Shown here piece by piece: positions 20,681-28,926 of a stretch of 64,000 nucleotides of DNA. The translations under genes and the position numbers were made by a program. Source of the stretch: Bradyrhizobium barranii subsp. apii (GTDB taxonomy: Bacteria; Pseudomonadota; Alphaproteobacteria; Rhizobiales; Xanthobacteraceae). The notes below the pieces were generated by a model. That model did not search any database. It had not been told where the DNA came from and saw only the letters and a list, made by a program, of their open reading frames with translations. The stretch is taken from NCBI RefSeq assembly GCF_011516635.5, contig NZ_CP096255.1:8629501-8693500 (forward strand), written 5' to 3'. Each line of letters opens with the position of its first letter. The first letter of the stretch is position 1.

Positions 20681-22186
20681 CTATCCCTCTCCCTCGTCGC
20701 TCGCGAGCACGCCCTTCACCGCGCGCGCCCAGCCGGCGAGCTTCCGCTCGCGCGTCGCCTGGCTCATGTTCGGCTTGAAGCGGTGCTCGAGCCGCCAATT
20801 GTCGGCGAACTTCGTCGGCTCGGGATAGACGCCCGCCTGAAGGCCGGCGAGATAGGCGGCGCCCAACGCCGTGGTCTCCTGGATCACGGGGCGATCGACC
20901 GGTGCGTCCAAGAGATCGGCGAGGCGCTGCATGGTCCAGTCGGAGGCGGTCATGCCGCCGTCGACGCGCAGCACGACGCTCGCGACTTCCGAGCTCGGCC
21001 AGTCCGCGCGCATCGCGGCCCAGAGGTCGAAGGTCTGGTAACACACGCTCTCCAGCGCGGCGTGCGCGAGCTCAGCCGGGCCGGTGTTGCGGGTGAGGCC
21101 GAACAGCGCGCCGCGCACGCGCGGATTCCAGTAGGGCGCCCCCATGCCGACGAAGGCGGGGACCAGATAGACGCTCTGCATGGAATCGGACTGATCAGCG
21201 AGCGGGCCGGTCTCGGCGGCGTGCTTGATGATGCCGAGGCCGTCGCGCAGCCACTGCACCGCCGAGCCTGCGACGAAGATCGAGCCTTCGAGCGCGTAGG
21301 TGCGCTTTCCCTCGAGCTGATAGGCGACGGTGGTGAGCAGCTTGTTCTTCGACACCACCGGCGTAGTCCCGGTGTTGAGCAGGGCAAAACAGCCGGTGCC
21401 GTAGGTCGACTTCATCATGCCCGGGCGGAAGCAGGCCTGGCCGATCGTCGCGGCCTGCTGGTCGCCGGCAATGCCTGAGATCGCGATCGCGCCGCCGAAC
21501 AGGTCCGGCGTGCTCTCGCCGAAGCGGGCGGAAGAATCCTTCACCTCGGGCAGCATTGAGCGCGGCACGCCGATGATCTCCAAGAGCTCGTCGTCCCACT
21601 GGCCGGTGTGGATGTTGAACAGCAGCGTGCGCGAGGCGTTGGTGGCATCAGTGGCGTGCACCTTGCCGCCGGTGAGGCGCCAGAGCAGATAGCAATCGAC
21701 CGTGCCGAACATCAGCTCGCCGCGCGCGGCACGCGCCCGTGCGCCGGGGACGTGGTCGAGGATCCACGCGACCTTAGTGCCGGAGAAATAGGGATCGATG
21801 ATCAGGCCGGTCTTTTGCGAGATCACGGGCTCGCGGCCTTCTGCTTTCAATTTTGCGCAGATGTCGGCGGTGCGGCGGTCCTGCCAGACGATGGCGCGGT
21901 GCACGGCCTGGCCGGTGGCGCGGTCCCACACCACGGTGGTCTCGCGCTGGTTGGTGATGCCGATCGCGGCGATGTCCTTAGGCCCGATGCCGGCCTGCTC
22001 GATCGCGTCGCGGCAGACCATCACGGTCGAGGTCCAGATGTCCTCCGGCTCGTGCTCGACCCAGCCCGAGGCCGGAAAATGCTGCGGAAACTCCTGCTGC
22101 GCGCGGGCGGCGATCGAGATGTCACTGCGAAAAACGATGGCGCGCGACGAGGTGGTGCCCTGGTCGATGGCGAGGACGAAAGACAT
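20681..22186 (-). CDS. glpK: Glycerol kinase
   Basis: 501-residue FGGY-family kinase phosphorylating glycerol to sn-glycerol 3-phosphate in the cytosol. It starts MSFVLAIDQGTTSSRAIVF, the phosphate-binding DQGTTSSR loop. Other hallmarks are WVEHEPEDIW near 62, GITNQRETTVVWDRATG near 95, YFSGTKVAWILDHVPG near 150, TYGTGCFALLNTG near 275 and the FGGY signature around LRVDGGMTASDWTMQ near 425. Length is normal for the family. No glycerol facilitator or dehydrogenase gene is adjacent. Confidence 0.96.
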   Translation of the reverse strand: MSFVLAIDQGTTSSRAIVFRSDISIAARAQQEFPQHFPASGWVEHEPEDIWTSTVMVCRDAIEQAGIGPKDIAAIGITNQRETTVVWDRATGQAVHRAIVWQDRRTADICAKLKAEGREPVISQKTGLIIDPYFSGTKVAWILDHVPGARARAARGELMFGTVDCYLLWRLTGGKVHATDATNASRTLLFNIHTGQWDDELLEIIGVPRSMLPEVKDSSARFGESTPDLFGGAIAISGIAGDQQAATIGQACFRPGMMKSTYGTGCFALLNTGTTPVVSKNKLLTTVAYQLEGKRTYALEGSIFVAGSAVQWLRDGLGIIKHAAETGPLADQSDSMQSVYLVPAFVGMGAPYWNPRVRGALFGLTRNTGPAELAHAALESVCYQTFDLWAAMRADWPSSEVASVVLRVDGGMTASDWTMQRLADLLDAPVDRPVIQETTALGAAYLAGLQAGVYPEPTKFADNWRLEHRFKPNMSQATRERKLAGWARAVKGVLASDEGEG

Positions 22187-22289
22187 GGGAGCTTACCCTG
22201 GCGTTTCCCTGAGAGGGGGTCATTGTGTCGCGTCAAAGGGAGCGGATTAGGGCGGGAAGGTCAAGGTTGGATCAACGCGCGCGGCTCCC

Positions 22290-22444
22290 CTTCCTTCTCC
22301 CCTAGCGGGAGAAGGTGGCGCGAAGCGCCGGATGAGGGGTATGCTTCAGCGAATTCAGCGGTAAGAGGGTTGCACATGGAGAGAAACCCCTCACCCGTCT
22401 CGCCGCTATGCGGCGAGCCACCCTCTCCCACAAGGGGAGAGGGA
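22290..22444 (+). repeat. Intergenic inverted repeat, 'ccctctcccacaagggg' family
   Basis: CTTCTCCCCTAGCGGGAGAAGG at the left and CCCTCTCCCACAAGGGGAG at the right are each self-complementary. Between them lie GGTGGCGCGAAGCGCCGGATGAGG-like and CGAGCCACC modules recurring at 45454 and 52319. It lies between glpK and the SDR gene. Confidence 0.75.
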
Positions 22445-22451
22445 AGAATCC

Positions 22452-23225
22452 CTACACCGCTGCCGTCGTCACGCCGCCGTCGATGACGATGGTCTGGCCG
22501 GTCATGAAGCTGGACGCGTCGGAGGCGAGGTAGGCGACGGCGCCGGCGATCTCGTCGGGTTCGCCGATGCGGCGAAGGGGTGTGGTGGCGGTGCGGCGCT
22601 TGAGGTTGGCTTCGTCTTCCCACAGCGCGCGGGCGAAATCGGTCTTGACCAGGCCGGGCGCGATGCAGTTGACGCGGACGCCTTTCGGGCCCCATTCGCC
22701 GGCGAGCGAGCGGCACAGCGCGAAATCGGCGGCCTTGGAGATGCCGTAGGCGCCGATCACGGTCGAGCCGCGCAGGCCCCCGATCGAGGAGATGATGACG
22801 ACGGAGCCGTTGCCGCGCTCGGCCATTTGCGGGATCGCCAGCGCGGAGAGCCAGATGTTGCTCTTGACGTTGCTGCCCATGATCTTGTCGAAGGCCTCGT
22901 CGGTGATGTCGAGCAGCGGGCCGTAATACGGGTTCACCGCGGCGTTGCAGACGAGGATGTCGATCTTGCCGTAGTGCTTGATCGTGCCCGAGATCAGCGC
23001 CTCGACCTCGGCCTTGCGCGCGATGTTGCAGGGAATGACGGTGGCATCGCCGCCGGCCGCGATGATGCCGTCGGCGACTTCCTTGCAGGCTTCCGCTTTC
23101 CGCGATGACACCACGACCTTGGCGCCGAGCTTTGCCAGCAGTTCCGCCGAGGAGCGGCCGATGCCGCGGCTGGAGCCGGTGACGATTGCGACCTTGCCGG
23201 TGAGATCGAACGGGGTGTTTTTCAT
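22452..23225 (-). CDS. Short-chain dehydrogenase/reductase (SDR) at the end of the pim cluster
   Basis: 257-residue NAD(P)-dependent SDR. Cofactor motif TGSSRGIGR near residue 17, NAAVNP near 92, catalytic Ser in ISSIGG near 147 with YGISKAA (Tyr-x-x-x-Lys) near 160, and a C-terminal SFMTGQTIVIDGG. It resembles DHRS4/FabG-like dehydrogenases. It lies 164 bp downstream of pimD on the same strand, across an inverted repeat, and could reduce or oxidise a 3-hydroxy/keto-acyl intermediate of dicarboxylate beta-oxidation (inference). I do not equate it with pimE of Rhodopseudomonas. Confidence 0.88.
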   Translation of the reverse strand: MKNTPFDLTGKVAIVTGSSRGIGRSSAELLAKLGAKVVVSSRKAEACKEVADGIIAAGGDATVIPCNIARKAEVEALISGTIKHYGKIDILVCNAAVNPYYGPLLDITDEAFDKIMGSNVKSNIWLSALAIPQMAERGNGSVVIISSIGGLRGSTVIGAYGISKAADFALCRSLAGEWGPKGVRVNCIAPGLVKTDFARALWEDEANLKRRTATTPLRRIGEPDEIAGAVAYLASDASSFMTGQTIVIDGGVTTAAV

Positions 23226-23258
23226 TGTTGTTGGGCTCCGCTACGTCCGCTTGTTCGG

Positions 23259-23365
23259 TGTCATCGCCCGGCTTGACCGGGCGACCCAGTACTCCGCGGC
23301 TGAAGTTGCGTGAACGAACTGCCGCCGCGGAGTACTGGATGCCCCGGTCAAGCCGGGGCATGACA
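23259..23365 (+). repeat. Intergenic inverted repeat, 'cggtcaagccgg' family
   Basis: TGTCATCGCCCGGCTTGACC pairs imperfectly with GGTCAAGCCGGGGCATGACA, and CCAGTACTCCGCGG pairs with CCGCGGAGTACTGG (14 of 14). It lies between pimD and the SDR gene. A related copy is at 41102-41203. Confidence 0.8.
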
Positions 23366-23388
23366 GTCTTCGCGTGGCCTCGATCAAC

Positions 23389-24531
23389 TCAGATCAACCC
23401 GCTCCCATCCGCGACGCGGCGCTGGTGGTAGTCGGTGTCACCAAAGCTGTTCTCGATCATGGTGAGGCGCTTGAAGTAGTGGCCGATTTTCGCCTCCATG
23501 GTCATGCCGATGCCGCCGTGTAGCTGGATCGCCTGCTGTCCGACGAACTTCAGCGACTTGCCGATCTGCACCTTGGCCGCGGCGATCGCATTGGAACGCT
23601 CCTTGGCGTCCTCGAAATCGCCGGCCATGGTCGCGAACATCGACATCGATCGCGCCTGCTCGGCGGCGACGAACATGTCGGAGGCGCGGTGCTGCAACGA
23701 CTGGAACGAGCCGATCGCAACGCCAAACTGCTTGCGCGTCTTGATGTACTCGACCGTGGTCTTGAGCGACTCGTCCATCAAGCCGACGGCCTCGGCGCAG
23801 AGCGCGATGCGAGCTTCGTCGACGACGCGCTCGATCAGCGCGAGCGAGTCGTCGGGATTGCCGAGCGCCGCATCGGCACCGACTTCGACGCCGGTGAAAG
23901 TGATGTCGGCGGCGTGCAGGCCGTCCTGGGTCGGGTACGACTTCTTGGTCACGCCCTTGGCATTGGCCGGCACGAGGAACACGCCGATGCCGGTCTTGTC
24001 GCGGCGGTCGCCCTTGGTGCGGGCGGTGACGATCAGGGTCTCGGCGTTCTCGCCGTTGAGCACGACGAACTTTTCGCCGTCGATCACCCAGCCGTCACCC
24101 TTCTTCTTCGCGGTCGTCGAGACGTCGAACAGATCGTAGCGCGAGTTCTTCTCGAGCTGGGCGAACGCCAGCGTCTTGCCGCCGTCGATGATCCCGGGCA
24201 CGTGCGCGGCCTTCTGCGCATCGGAGCCGGCGTGGCGCAGGAAGCCGCCGCCGATCACGACCGTTGCCAGATACGGCTCGAGCACCAGCGCCTTGCCGAG
24301 CGCTTCCATCACGATCATGGTCTCGACACCGCCGCCGCCGAAACCGCCATCAGCCTCCGCGAACGGCAGACCGAGCAGACCCTGTTCGGCGAGCTTGCCC
24401 CAGACGGCCTGGCTCCAGCCGCCCTTCTCCTTCATGTACTTCTTGCGGCTCTCGAAATCATAGGAATCGGTCAGCAGGCCGTCGATGCTGTCCTTGAGAA
24501 GCCGTTGCTCCTCGTTCAGATCAAAATCCAT
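23389..24531 (-). CDS. pimD: Acyl-CoA dehydrogenase, pimeloyl-CoA dehydrogenase small-subunit type
   Basis: 380 residues, flavin-dependent acyl-CoA dehydrogenase fold: N-terminal helical domain (MDFDLNEEQRLLKDSIDGLL), middle beta domain with LAFAQLEKNSRYD and GWVIDGEKFVVLNGENAETL near 125-160, and a C-terminal helical domain with YIKTRKQFGVAIGSFQSLQHRASDM near 265 and QQAIQLHGGIGMTMEAKIGHYFKRL near 335. It follows pimC on the same strand, and the pair resembles the heteromeric PimC/PimD pimeloyl-CoA dehydrogenase of Rhodopseudomonas palustris. It would introduce the alpha-beta double bond in dicarboxyl-CoA beta-oxidation. Confidence 0.85.
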   Translation of the reverse strand: MDFDLNEEQRLLKDSIDGLLTDSYDFESRKKYMKEKGGWSQAVWGKLAEQGLLGLPFAEADGGFGGGGVETMIVMEALGKALVLEPYLATVVIGGGFLRHAGSDAQKAAHVPGIIDGGKTLAFAQLEKNSRYDLFDVSTTAKKKGDGWVIDGEKFVVLNGENAETLIVTARTKGDRRDKTGIGVFLVPANAKGVTKKSYPTQDGLHAADITFTGVEVGADAALGNPDDSLALIERVVDEARIALCAEAVGLMDESLKTTVEYIKTRKQFGVAIGSFQSLQHRASDMFVAAEQARSMSMFATMAGDFEDAKERSNAIAAAKVQIGKSLKFVGQQAIQLHGGIGMTMEAKIGHYFKRLTMIENSFGDTDYHQRRVADGSGLI

Positions 24532-24566
24532 TTCTTTGGTTCCTCGTACCCGAAATTATCTGGCTT

Positions 24567-24662
24567 CGTCATCCCGGGGCGCGCATCGCGCGAGCCCGGG
24601 ATCCATACTCCCGATCGCGGCTATGGATTCCGGGCTCGCGCTGCGCGCGCCCCGGAATGACG
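24567..24662 (+). repeat. Intergenic inverted repeat, 'cgtcatcccggggcgcg' family, between pimC and pimD
   Basis: CGTCATCCCGGGGCGCGC pairs with GCGCGCCCCGGAATGACG, and GGGATCCATA pairs imperfectly with TATGGATTCC. The right arm ends 1 bp before the pimC stop codon. A second copy lies at 28804-28905 between pimF and pimA. Confidence 0.8.
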
Positions 24663-24663
24663 C

Positions 24664-25854
24664 CTAGAGCCCCAGCACCGCCTTGGCGATGATGTTGCGC
24701 TGGATCTCGTTGGAGCCGCCGTAGATCGAGACCTTGCGGTTGTTGAAGTAGCTCGGCGCGATCTGGGCGGTCCACTCCATGGCTTCGTTCGAGCCGTCGT
24801 CGCCGTGCACGTCGTAGGGTGCTGCGAACGGACCGATCACTTCCATCAAGAGCTCGGTGGTGGTCTGCTGGATCTCGGAGCCCTTGATCTTCAGCACCGA
24901 GGACGCCGGATTGGGCTTGCCCTTGCCGTGCTTGCCCTCGTCGGCGACGACGCGCAGCTGCGTCAGCTCGAGCGCCTTCAGCTCGATCTCGCAGGCAGCC
25001 AGCTTCTCGCGGAACGCGGCGTCCTGGATGATCGGCTTGCCGCCGGATTCGACCTTGGAGGCCAAGTCGCGGATGCGGCGCAGCCGCTCCTTGGAGACGC
25101 CGACCCGGGCGATGCCGGTGCGCTCATTGCCGAGCAGGAATTTGGCGTAATCCCAGCCCTTGTTCTCTTCGCCGATCAGGTTCTCGTAGGGCACCTCGAC
25201 GTCGTCGAAGAACACCTCGTTGACCTCGACGCCGCCGTCAATGGTCTGGATCGGACGCACGGTGACGCCCTTCGACTTCATGCTGAAGACGATGAAGGAG
25301 ATGCCCATCTGCTTCTTGGCGGAGGGGTCGGTGCGGCAGAGGCAGAAGATCATGTCGGCGTGCTGGGCGAGCGTGGTCCAGGTCTTCTGGCCGTTGATGA
25401 TCCACTTGTCACCCTTGCGCTCGGCCTTCGTCTTCAGCGAGGCAAGGTCAGATCCCGAACCGGGCTCCGAAAAACCCTGGCACCACCAGTCGTCGACATT
25501 GGCGATGCGCGGCAGATACTGCTTCTTCTGCTCTTCGTTGCCGAAGGTGTAGATCACAGGACCGACCATGCTGACGCCGAAGGCGAGCGGCTGCGGCGCC
25601 GGATAGGACTGCAGCTCCTCGTTGAAGATGTAGTGCTGCACGGAGGTCCACCCCGTCCCGCCATACTGCTTCGGCCAGTGGCTGACGCCCCAGCCCTTCT
25701 TGTTGAGGATGCGCCACCACGTCACCATCTCGTCCTTCGAGAGGTGACGACCCTCGACCAGCTTGCGCCGCGTATCCGGCGGCACGTTGTCGCGGAAGAA
25801 TGAACGCACTTCCTCGCGAAACGCCTGCTCTTCCCTAGTGAATGCGAGATCCAT
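24664..25854 (-). CDS. pimC: Acyl-CoA dehydrogenase, pimeloyl-CoA dehydrogenase large-subunit type
   Basis: 396 residues. The ATG at 25854 is preceded by a strong AGGAGG, giving MDLAFTREEQAFREEVRSFF; the open frame runs 40 codons further upstream without family sense. Landmarks: WCQGFSEPGSGSDLASLKT near 125, INGQKTWTTLAQHADMIFCL near 155 and the C-terminal IYGGSNEIQRNIIAKAVLGL end typical of acyl-CoA dehydrogenases. It is the first of two dehydrogenase genes in the cluster and is taken as the large subunit of a PimCD heteromer by similarity of arrangement to the R. palustris pim operon. Confidence 0.87.
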   Translation of the reverse strand: MDLAFTREEQAFREEVRSFFRDNVPPDTRRKLVEGRHLSKDEMVTWWRILNKKGWGVSHWPKQYGGTGWTSVQHYIFNEELQSYPAPQPLAFGVSMVGPVIYTFGNEEQKKQYLPRIANVDDWWCQGFSEPGSGSDLASLKTKAERKGDKWIINGQKTWTTLAQHADMIFCLCRTDPSAKKQMGISFIVFSMKSKGVTVRPIQTIDGGVEVNEVFFDDVEVPYENLIGEENKGWDYAKFLLGNERTGIARVGVSKERLRRIRDLASKVESGGKPIIQDAAFREKLAACEIELKALELTQLRVVADEGKHGKGKPNPASSVLKIKGSEIQQTTTELLMEVIGPFAAPYDVHGDDGSNEAMEWTAQIAPSYFNNRKVSIYGGSNEIQRNIIAKAVLGL

Positions 25855-25906
25855 CGGATCCTCCTGTGAGCTTCTTTGTTTCGTCGCCGTCAGGACGACG
25901 GTGAAA

Positions 25907-27094
25907 TTACTGCAACACCTCGAACAGCCCGGCCGCACCCATGCCGCCGCCGACGCACATGGTGACGACCGCATACTTGGCCTTGCGGCGCCGGCCTTCG
26001 ATCAGGGCGTGGCCGGTCAGGCGCGCGCCCGACATGCCGTAGGGATGGCCGACCGAGATCGCGCCGCCGTCGACGTTGATCTTCTCGGGGTCGATGCCGA
26101 GCTTGTCGCGGCAATAGAGCACCTGCACCGCGAAGGCTTCGTTCAGCTCCCAGAGGCCGATGTCGTCGACGGTGAGGCCGTGGCGCTTGAGCAGGCGCGG
26201 CACGGCGAAGACCGGGCCGATGCCCATCTCGTCCGGCTCGCAGCCGGCGGAGACGAAGCCGCGGAAGATGCCGAGCGGCTTGAGACCACGCTTTGAGGCT
26301 TCCTTGTCGCTCATGATGACGGAGGCGCTGGCGCCGTCGGAGAGCTGGCTGGCATTGCCGGCGGTGATCGAAAAGCCTTCGCCGCGCACCGGCTTGAGGC
26401 CGGCAAGGCCTTCGGCCGTGGTCTCGGGGCGCGGGCCTTCGTCCTGCGACAAGGTCACCTCCTTGAACGAGACGGCGCCGGTCGCCTTGTCGGTGACCGC
26501 CATCTGCGTCGTGATCGGCGCCAGCTCGTCCTTGAACTTGCCGCCCTGCTGGGCAGCGGCGGTGCGGCGCTGACTCTCCAGCGAATACTCATCCTGCTTC
26601 TCGCACGAGATGCCGTAGCGCTTGGCGACGACTTCGGCGGTGTCGATCATGGGCATGTAGACCTCGCCCTTGATCTTGAGCAGCGCCGGGTCCTGGGCAT
26701 GGAAGCCGTTCATCTTGTCGTTCTGCACGAGGCTGATCGACTCGCCGCCGCCGCCGACCGCGATCTCGACGCCGTCGAAGATCACCGAGCGCGCGGCGAG
26801 CGCGATCGCCTGGAGGCCCGAGGCGCATTGCCGGTCGATGGTGGTGCCGGCGACGGTCACGGGGAGACCTGCGCGGAGCAGCGCCTTGCGCGCGATGTTG
26901 CCGCCGGTCGCGCCCTGCTGCAGCGCCGCGCCCATCACGACGTCCTCGACCTCCTTCGGATCGACCTTGGCGCGGGCGACGGCCTCGCCGATGGCGTGGC
27001 CGAGCAGCGTTGCGCCCTCGGTGGCGTTGAGCATGCCGCGATAGGCCTTGCCGATCGGGGTGCGGGCGGTGGAAACGATGACGGCGTCGGTCAA
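25907..27094 (-). CDS. pimB: Acetyl-CoA acetyltransferase / beta-ketothiolase of the pim cluster
   Basis: 395-residue thiolase, cleaving 3-ketoacyl-CoA with CoA. The nucleophile cysteine is in DRQCASGLQA near residue 90. The C-terminal active-site motifs are SVGHPYGMSGARL near 348 and CVGGGMGAAG near 380. The start is TTG at 27094 with AGGAGG six to eight bases upstream. The TTG overlaps the TGA stop of the upstream ligase in the sequence TTGA, so translation is probably coupled. Order ligase-thiolase-dehydrogenases matches pimABCD of R. palustris. Confidence 0.93.
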   Translation of the reverse strand: MTDAVIVSTARTPIGKAYRGMLNATEGATLLGHAIGEAVARAKVDPKEVEDVVMGAALQQGATGGNIARKALLRAGLPVTVAGTTIDRQCASGLQAIALAARSVIFDGVEIAVGGGGESISLVQNDKMNGFHAQDPALLKIKGEVYMPMIDTAEVVAKRYGISCEKQDEYSLESQRRTAAAQQGGKFKDELAPITTQMAVTDKATGAVSFKEVTLSQDEGPRPETTAEGLAGLKPVRGEGFSITAGNASQLSDGASASVIMSDKEASKRGLKPLGIFRGFVSAGCEPDEMGIGPVFAVPRLLKRHGLTVDDIGLWELNEAFAVQVLYCRDKLGIDPEKINVDGGAISVGHPYGMSGARLTGHALIEGRRRKAKYAVVTMCVGGGMGAAGLFEVLQ

Positions 27095-28767
27095 GAGCGA
27101 CCTCCTGGTTGCGTGGATTGTGCTGGTTTCTGCTGCTGGCGCAATTCGTGGCGCGACAGCTTTCCGACTGGCGTGCGCGGCAGATCGTCGACGAACTCGA
27201 CCGCTGCCGGCAGCTCGTGCTTGCCGACCTTGCCGGCGAGCTGCGCGCGCAGCTCGTCGAGCGAGAACGGCTTGGCGCCCGGCTTGAGCTTGATGAAAGC
27301 CTTGGCGGCCTCGCCGCGATACTGGTCGGGAATGCCGAGCACGATCACCTCGTGCACGCCTGGAATGGTGTAGATCGCCTGCTCGATCATCTGCGGATAG
27401 ACGTTGAAGCCGCCGGAGATGATCATGTCCTTCTTGCGGTCGACCAGGAAGAAATAGCCGTCGGTGTCGACATAGCCGATGTCGCCGGTGAGGAAGCGGC
27501 CGTCCGAAAAGGACTCCGCGGACTCCTTCGGCTTGTTCCAGTAGCCCTTGGTGACGTTCGGGCCCTTGATGCGGATCTCGCCGACTTCGCCCGGCGGCAG
27601 GACTTTTGTCGGGTTCTCCAGCGAGACCACGTCCATCTCGATGCCGGGCAACATCAGGCCGATCGACCCCGGCTTGTCCGGTCCCGTCGGCGGGTGGCCG
27701 GTGCCGGGCGAGCAGGTCTCGGTCATGCCCCAGCCGCTGCGCAGCTTCTTGCCGACCTTGCGCTCGAAGAAGTTCGCGATCTCCACCGGCAGCGGCGCGC
27801 CGCCGGAGCCGATGACGGCGAGCGAGGAGAAGTCGCGCTTGTCGAGATCAGGCAGCGCCGCGATCGCGATCCACATCGTCGGCACGCCCGGGAAGTACGT
27901 CGCGCGCTTGATTTCGATATCGCGCATCACCGCCTCGACATCGAAGCGCTGGTAGAGCGAGATCAGATTACCGCGGCTGAGCGAGGACAGCAGCACGACG
28001 GTGAGCGCATAGATGTGGAACAGCGGCAGCACGCAGATCACGCGCTCGATCACGTCGCCGCGCGCCGCGCGCGACGGCTTGCCCCAGACATCATAGATCG
28101 ACACCGCCGAGGTGAGATTGCCATGGGTGAGCATCGCGCCCTTGGGCAGGCCGGTGGTGCCGCCGGTATATTGCAGCAGCGCGACGTCGTCCGCCGTCAC
28201 GGACGGCCACTCAGCCGGCGCGGTCGCGCCCTCGACGAAGCTCTTGAAGGTGACGATGCGGGGATCGTCGGGGATCGGCGCCTGTGGCGTGCCGACCTTG
28301 CCCCAATCGTCGTCCTCGCAGACGACGAGGCGATCGATCAGGCCCTTCTCCAGGAACTTCAGCGCGGTCGGCAGCAGCGCCGCGAGGTTGGAGGTCACGA
28401 GCAGGCGCGAGCCGGAATCCGAGACCTTGTGCGTCAGCGCGATCTCGCCGTCGAGCGGGGAGAGATGCGCGACGCGGGCACCGGCCTTCAGCGCGCCGAA
28501 GAAATTGACCGGATGGTCCGGCGTGTTGCCGAGGAACAGCGCGACGGAGCTGTTCTTGCCGCAGCCGGCACGCAGGAACGCCGCTGCCGCGCGCTCGGCC
28601 ATGGCGGCGAGCTCGGTATAGCTGATCGGGCGATCGCGGAATTCCAGCGCGGTCCGCGGGCCGTAATCAGCGGCGGCGTTCGACAAGAGGTCAGGCAGCG
28701 AGCCCTGGACGATGGTGTCGTCCCAACGCACGCCCTCGGGATAAAACTGTTCGCCGGGATGGGTCAT
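27091..28767 (-). CDS. pimA: Long-chain/dicarboxylate acyl-CoA ligase (PimA-like)
   Basis: 558-residue AMP-forming ligase activating a carboxylic acid to its CoA ester. The start at 28767 (MTHPGEQFYPEGVRWDD) is chosen because the upstream part of the open frame lies in a repeat. Motifs: LLQYTGGTTGLPKGAMLTHG (P-loop, A3) near residue 190, WGMTETCSPGTGHPPTG near 345, FLTGDIGYVDTDGYFFLVDRKKDMIISGGFNVYP near 435-465, and PRTPVGKLSRHELR with the catalytic lysine near 535. In R. palustris the equivalent enzyme activates pimelate and other dicarboxylates; substrate assignment here rests on context. Confidence 0.9.
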   Translation of the reverse strand: MTHPGEQFYPEGVRWDDTIVQGSLPDLLSNAAADYGPRTALEFRDRPISYTELAAMAERAAAAFLRAGCGKNSSVALFLGNTPDHPVNFFGALKAGARVAHLSPLDGEIALTHKVSDSGSRLLVTSNLAALLPTALKFLEKGLIDRLVVCEDDDWGKVGTPQAPIPDDPRIVTFKSFVEGATAPAEWPSVTADDVALLQYTGGTTGLPKGAMLTHGNLTSAVSIYDVWGKPSRAARGDVIERVICVLPLFHIYALTVVLLSSLSRGNLISLYQRFDVEAVMRDIEIKRATYFPGVPTMWIAIAALPDLDKRDFSSLAVIGSGGAPLPVEIANFFERKVGKKLRSGWGMTETCSPGTGHPPTGPDKPGSIGLMLPGIEMDVVSLENPTKVLPPGEVGEIRIKGPNVTKGYWNKPKESAESFSDGRFLTGDIGYVDTDGYFFLVDRKKDMIISGGFNVYPQMIEQAIYTIPGVHEVIVLGIPDQYRGEAAKAFIKLKPGAKPFSLDELRAQLAGKVGKHELPAAVEFVDDLPRTPVGKLSRHELRQQQKPAQSTQPGGRS

Positions 28768-28803
28768 TATTCTTGATTGGTTGAGCGAGCAACTAACAGA
28801 GAC

Positions 28804-28905
28804 CGTCATTCCGGGGCGCGACAAAGTCGCGAGCCCGGAATCCATAACCACCAGCTGGGGTTATGGATTCCGGGCCTGCGCCTTGCGGCGCATCCCGGAA
28901 TGACG
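28804..28905 (+). repeat. Intergenic inverted repeat, 'cgtcattccggggcgcg' family, between pimF and pimA
   Basis: CGTCATTCCGGG pairs with CCCGGAATGACG. GAGCCCGGAATCCATAACC pairs with GGTTATGGATTCCGGGC. It is the same family as 24567-24662. Its place inside an operon suggests an mRNA hairpin that could tune the relative levels of pimF and the downstream genes. Confidence 0.82.
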
Positions 28906-28926
28906 AGGGTTGAGATGAAGCGGCCA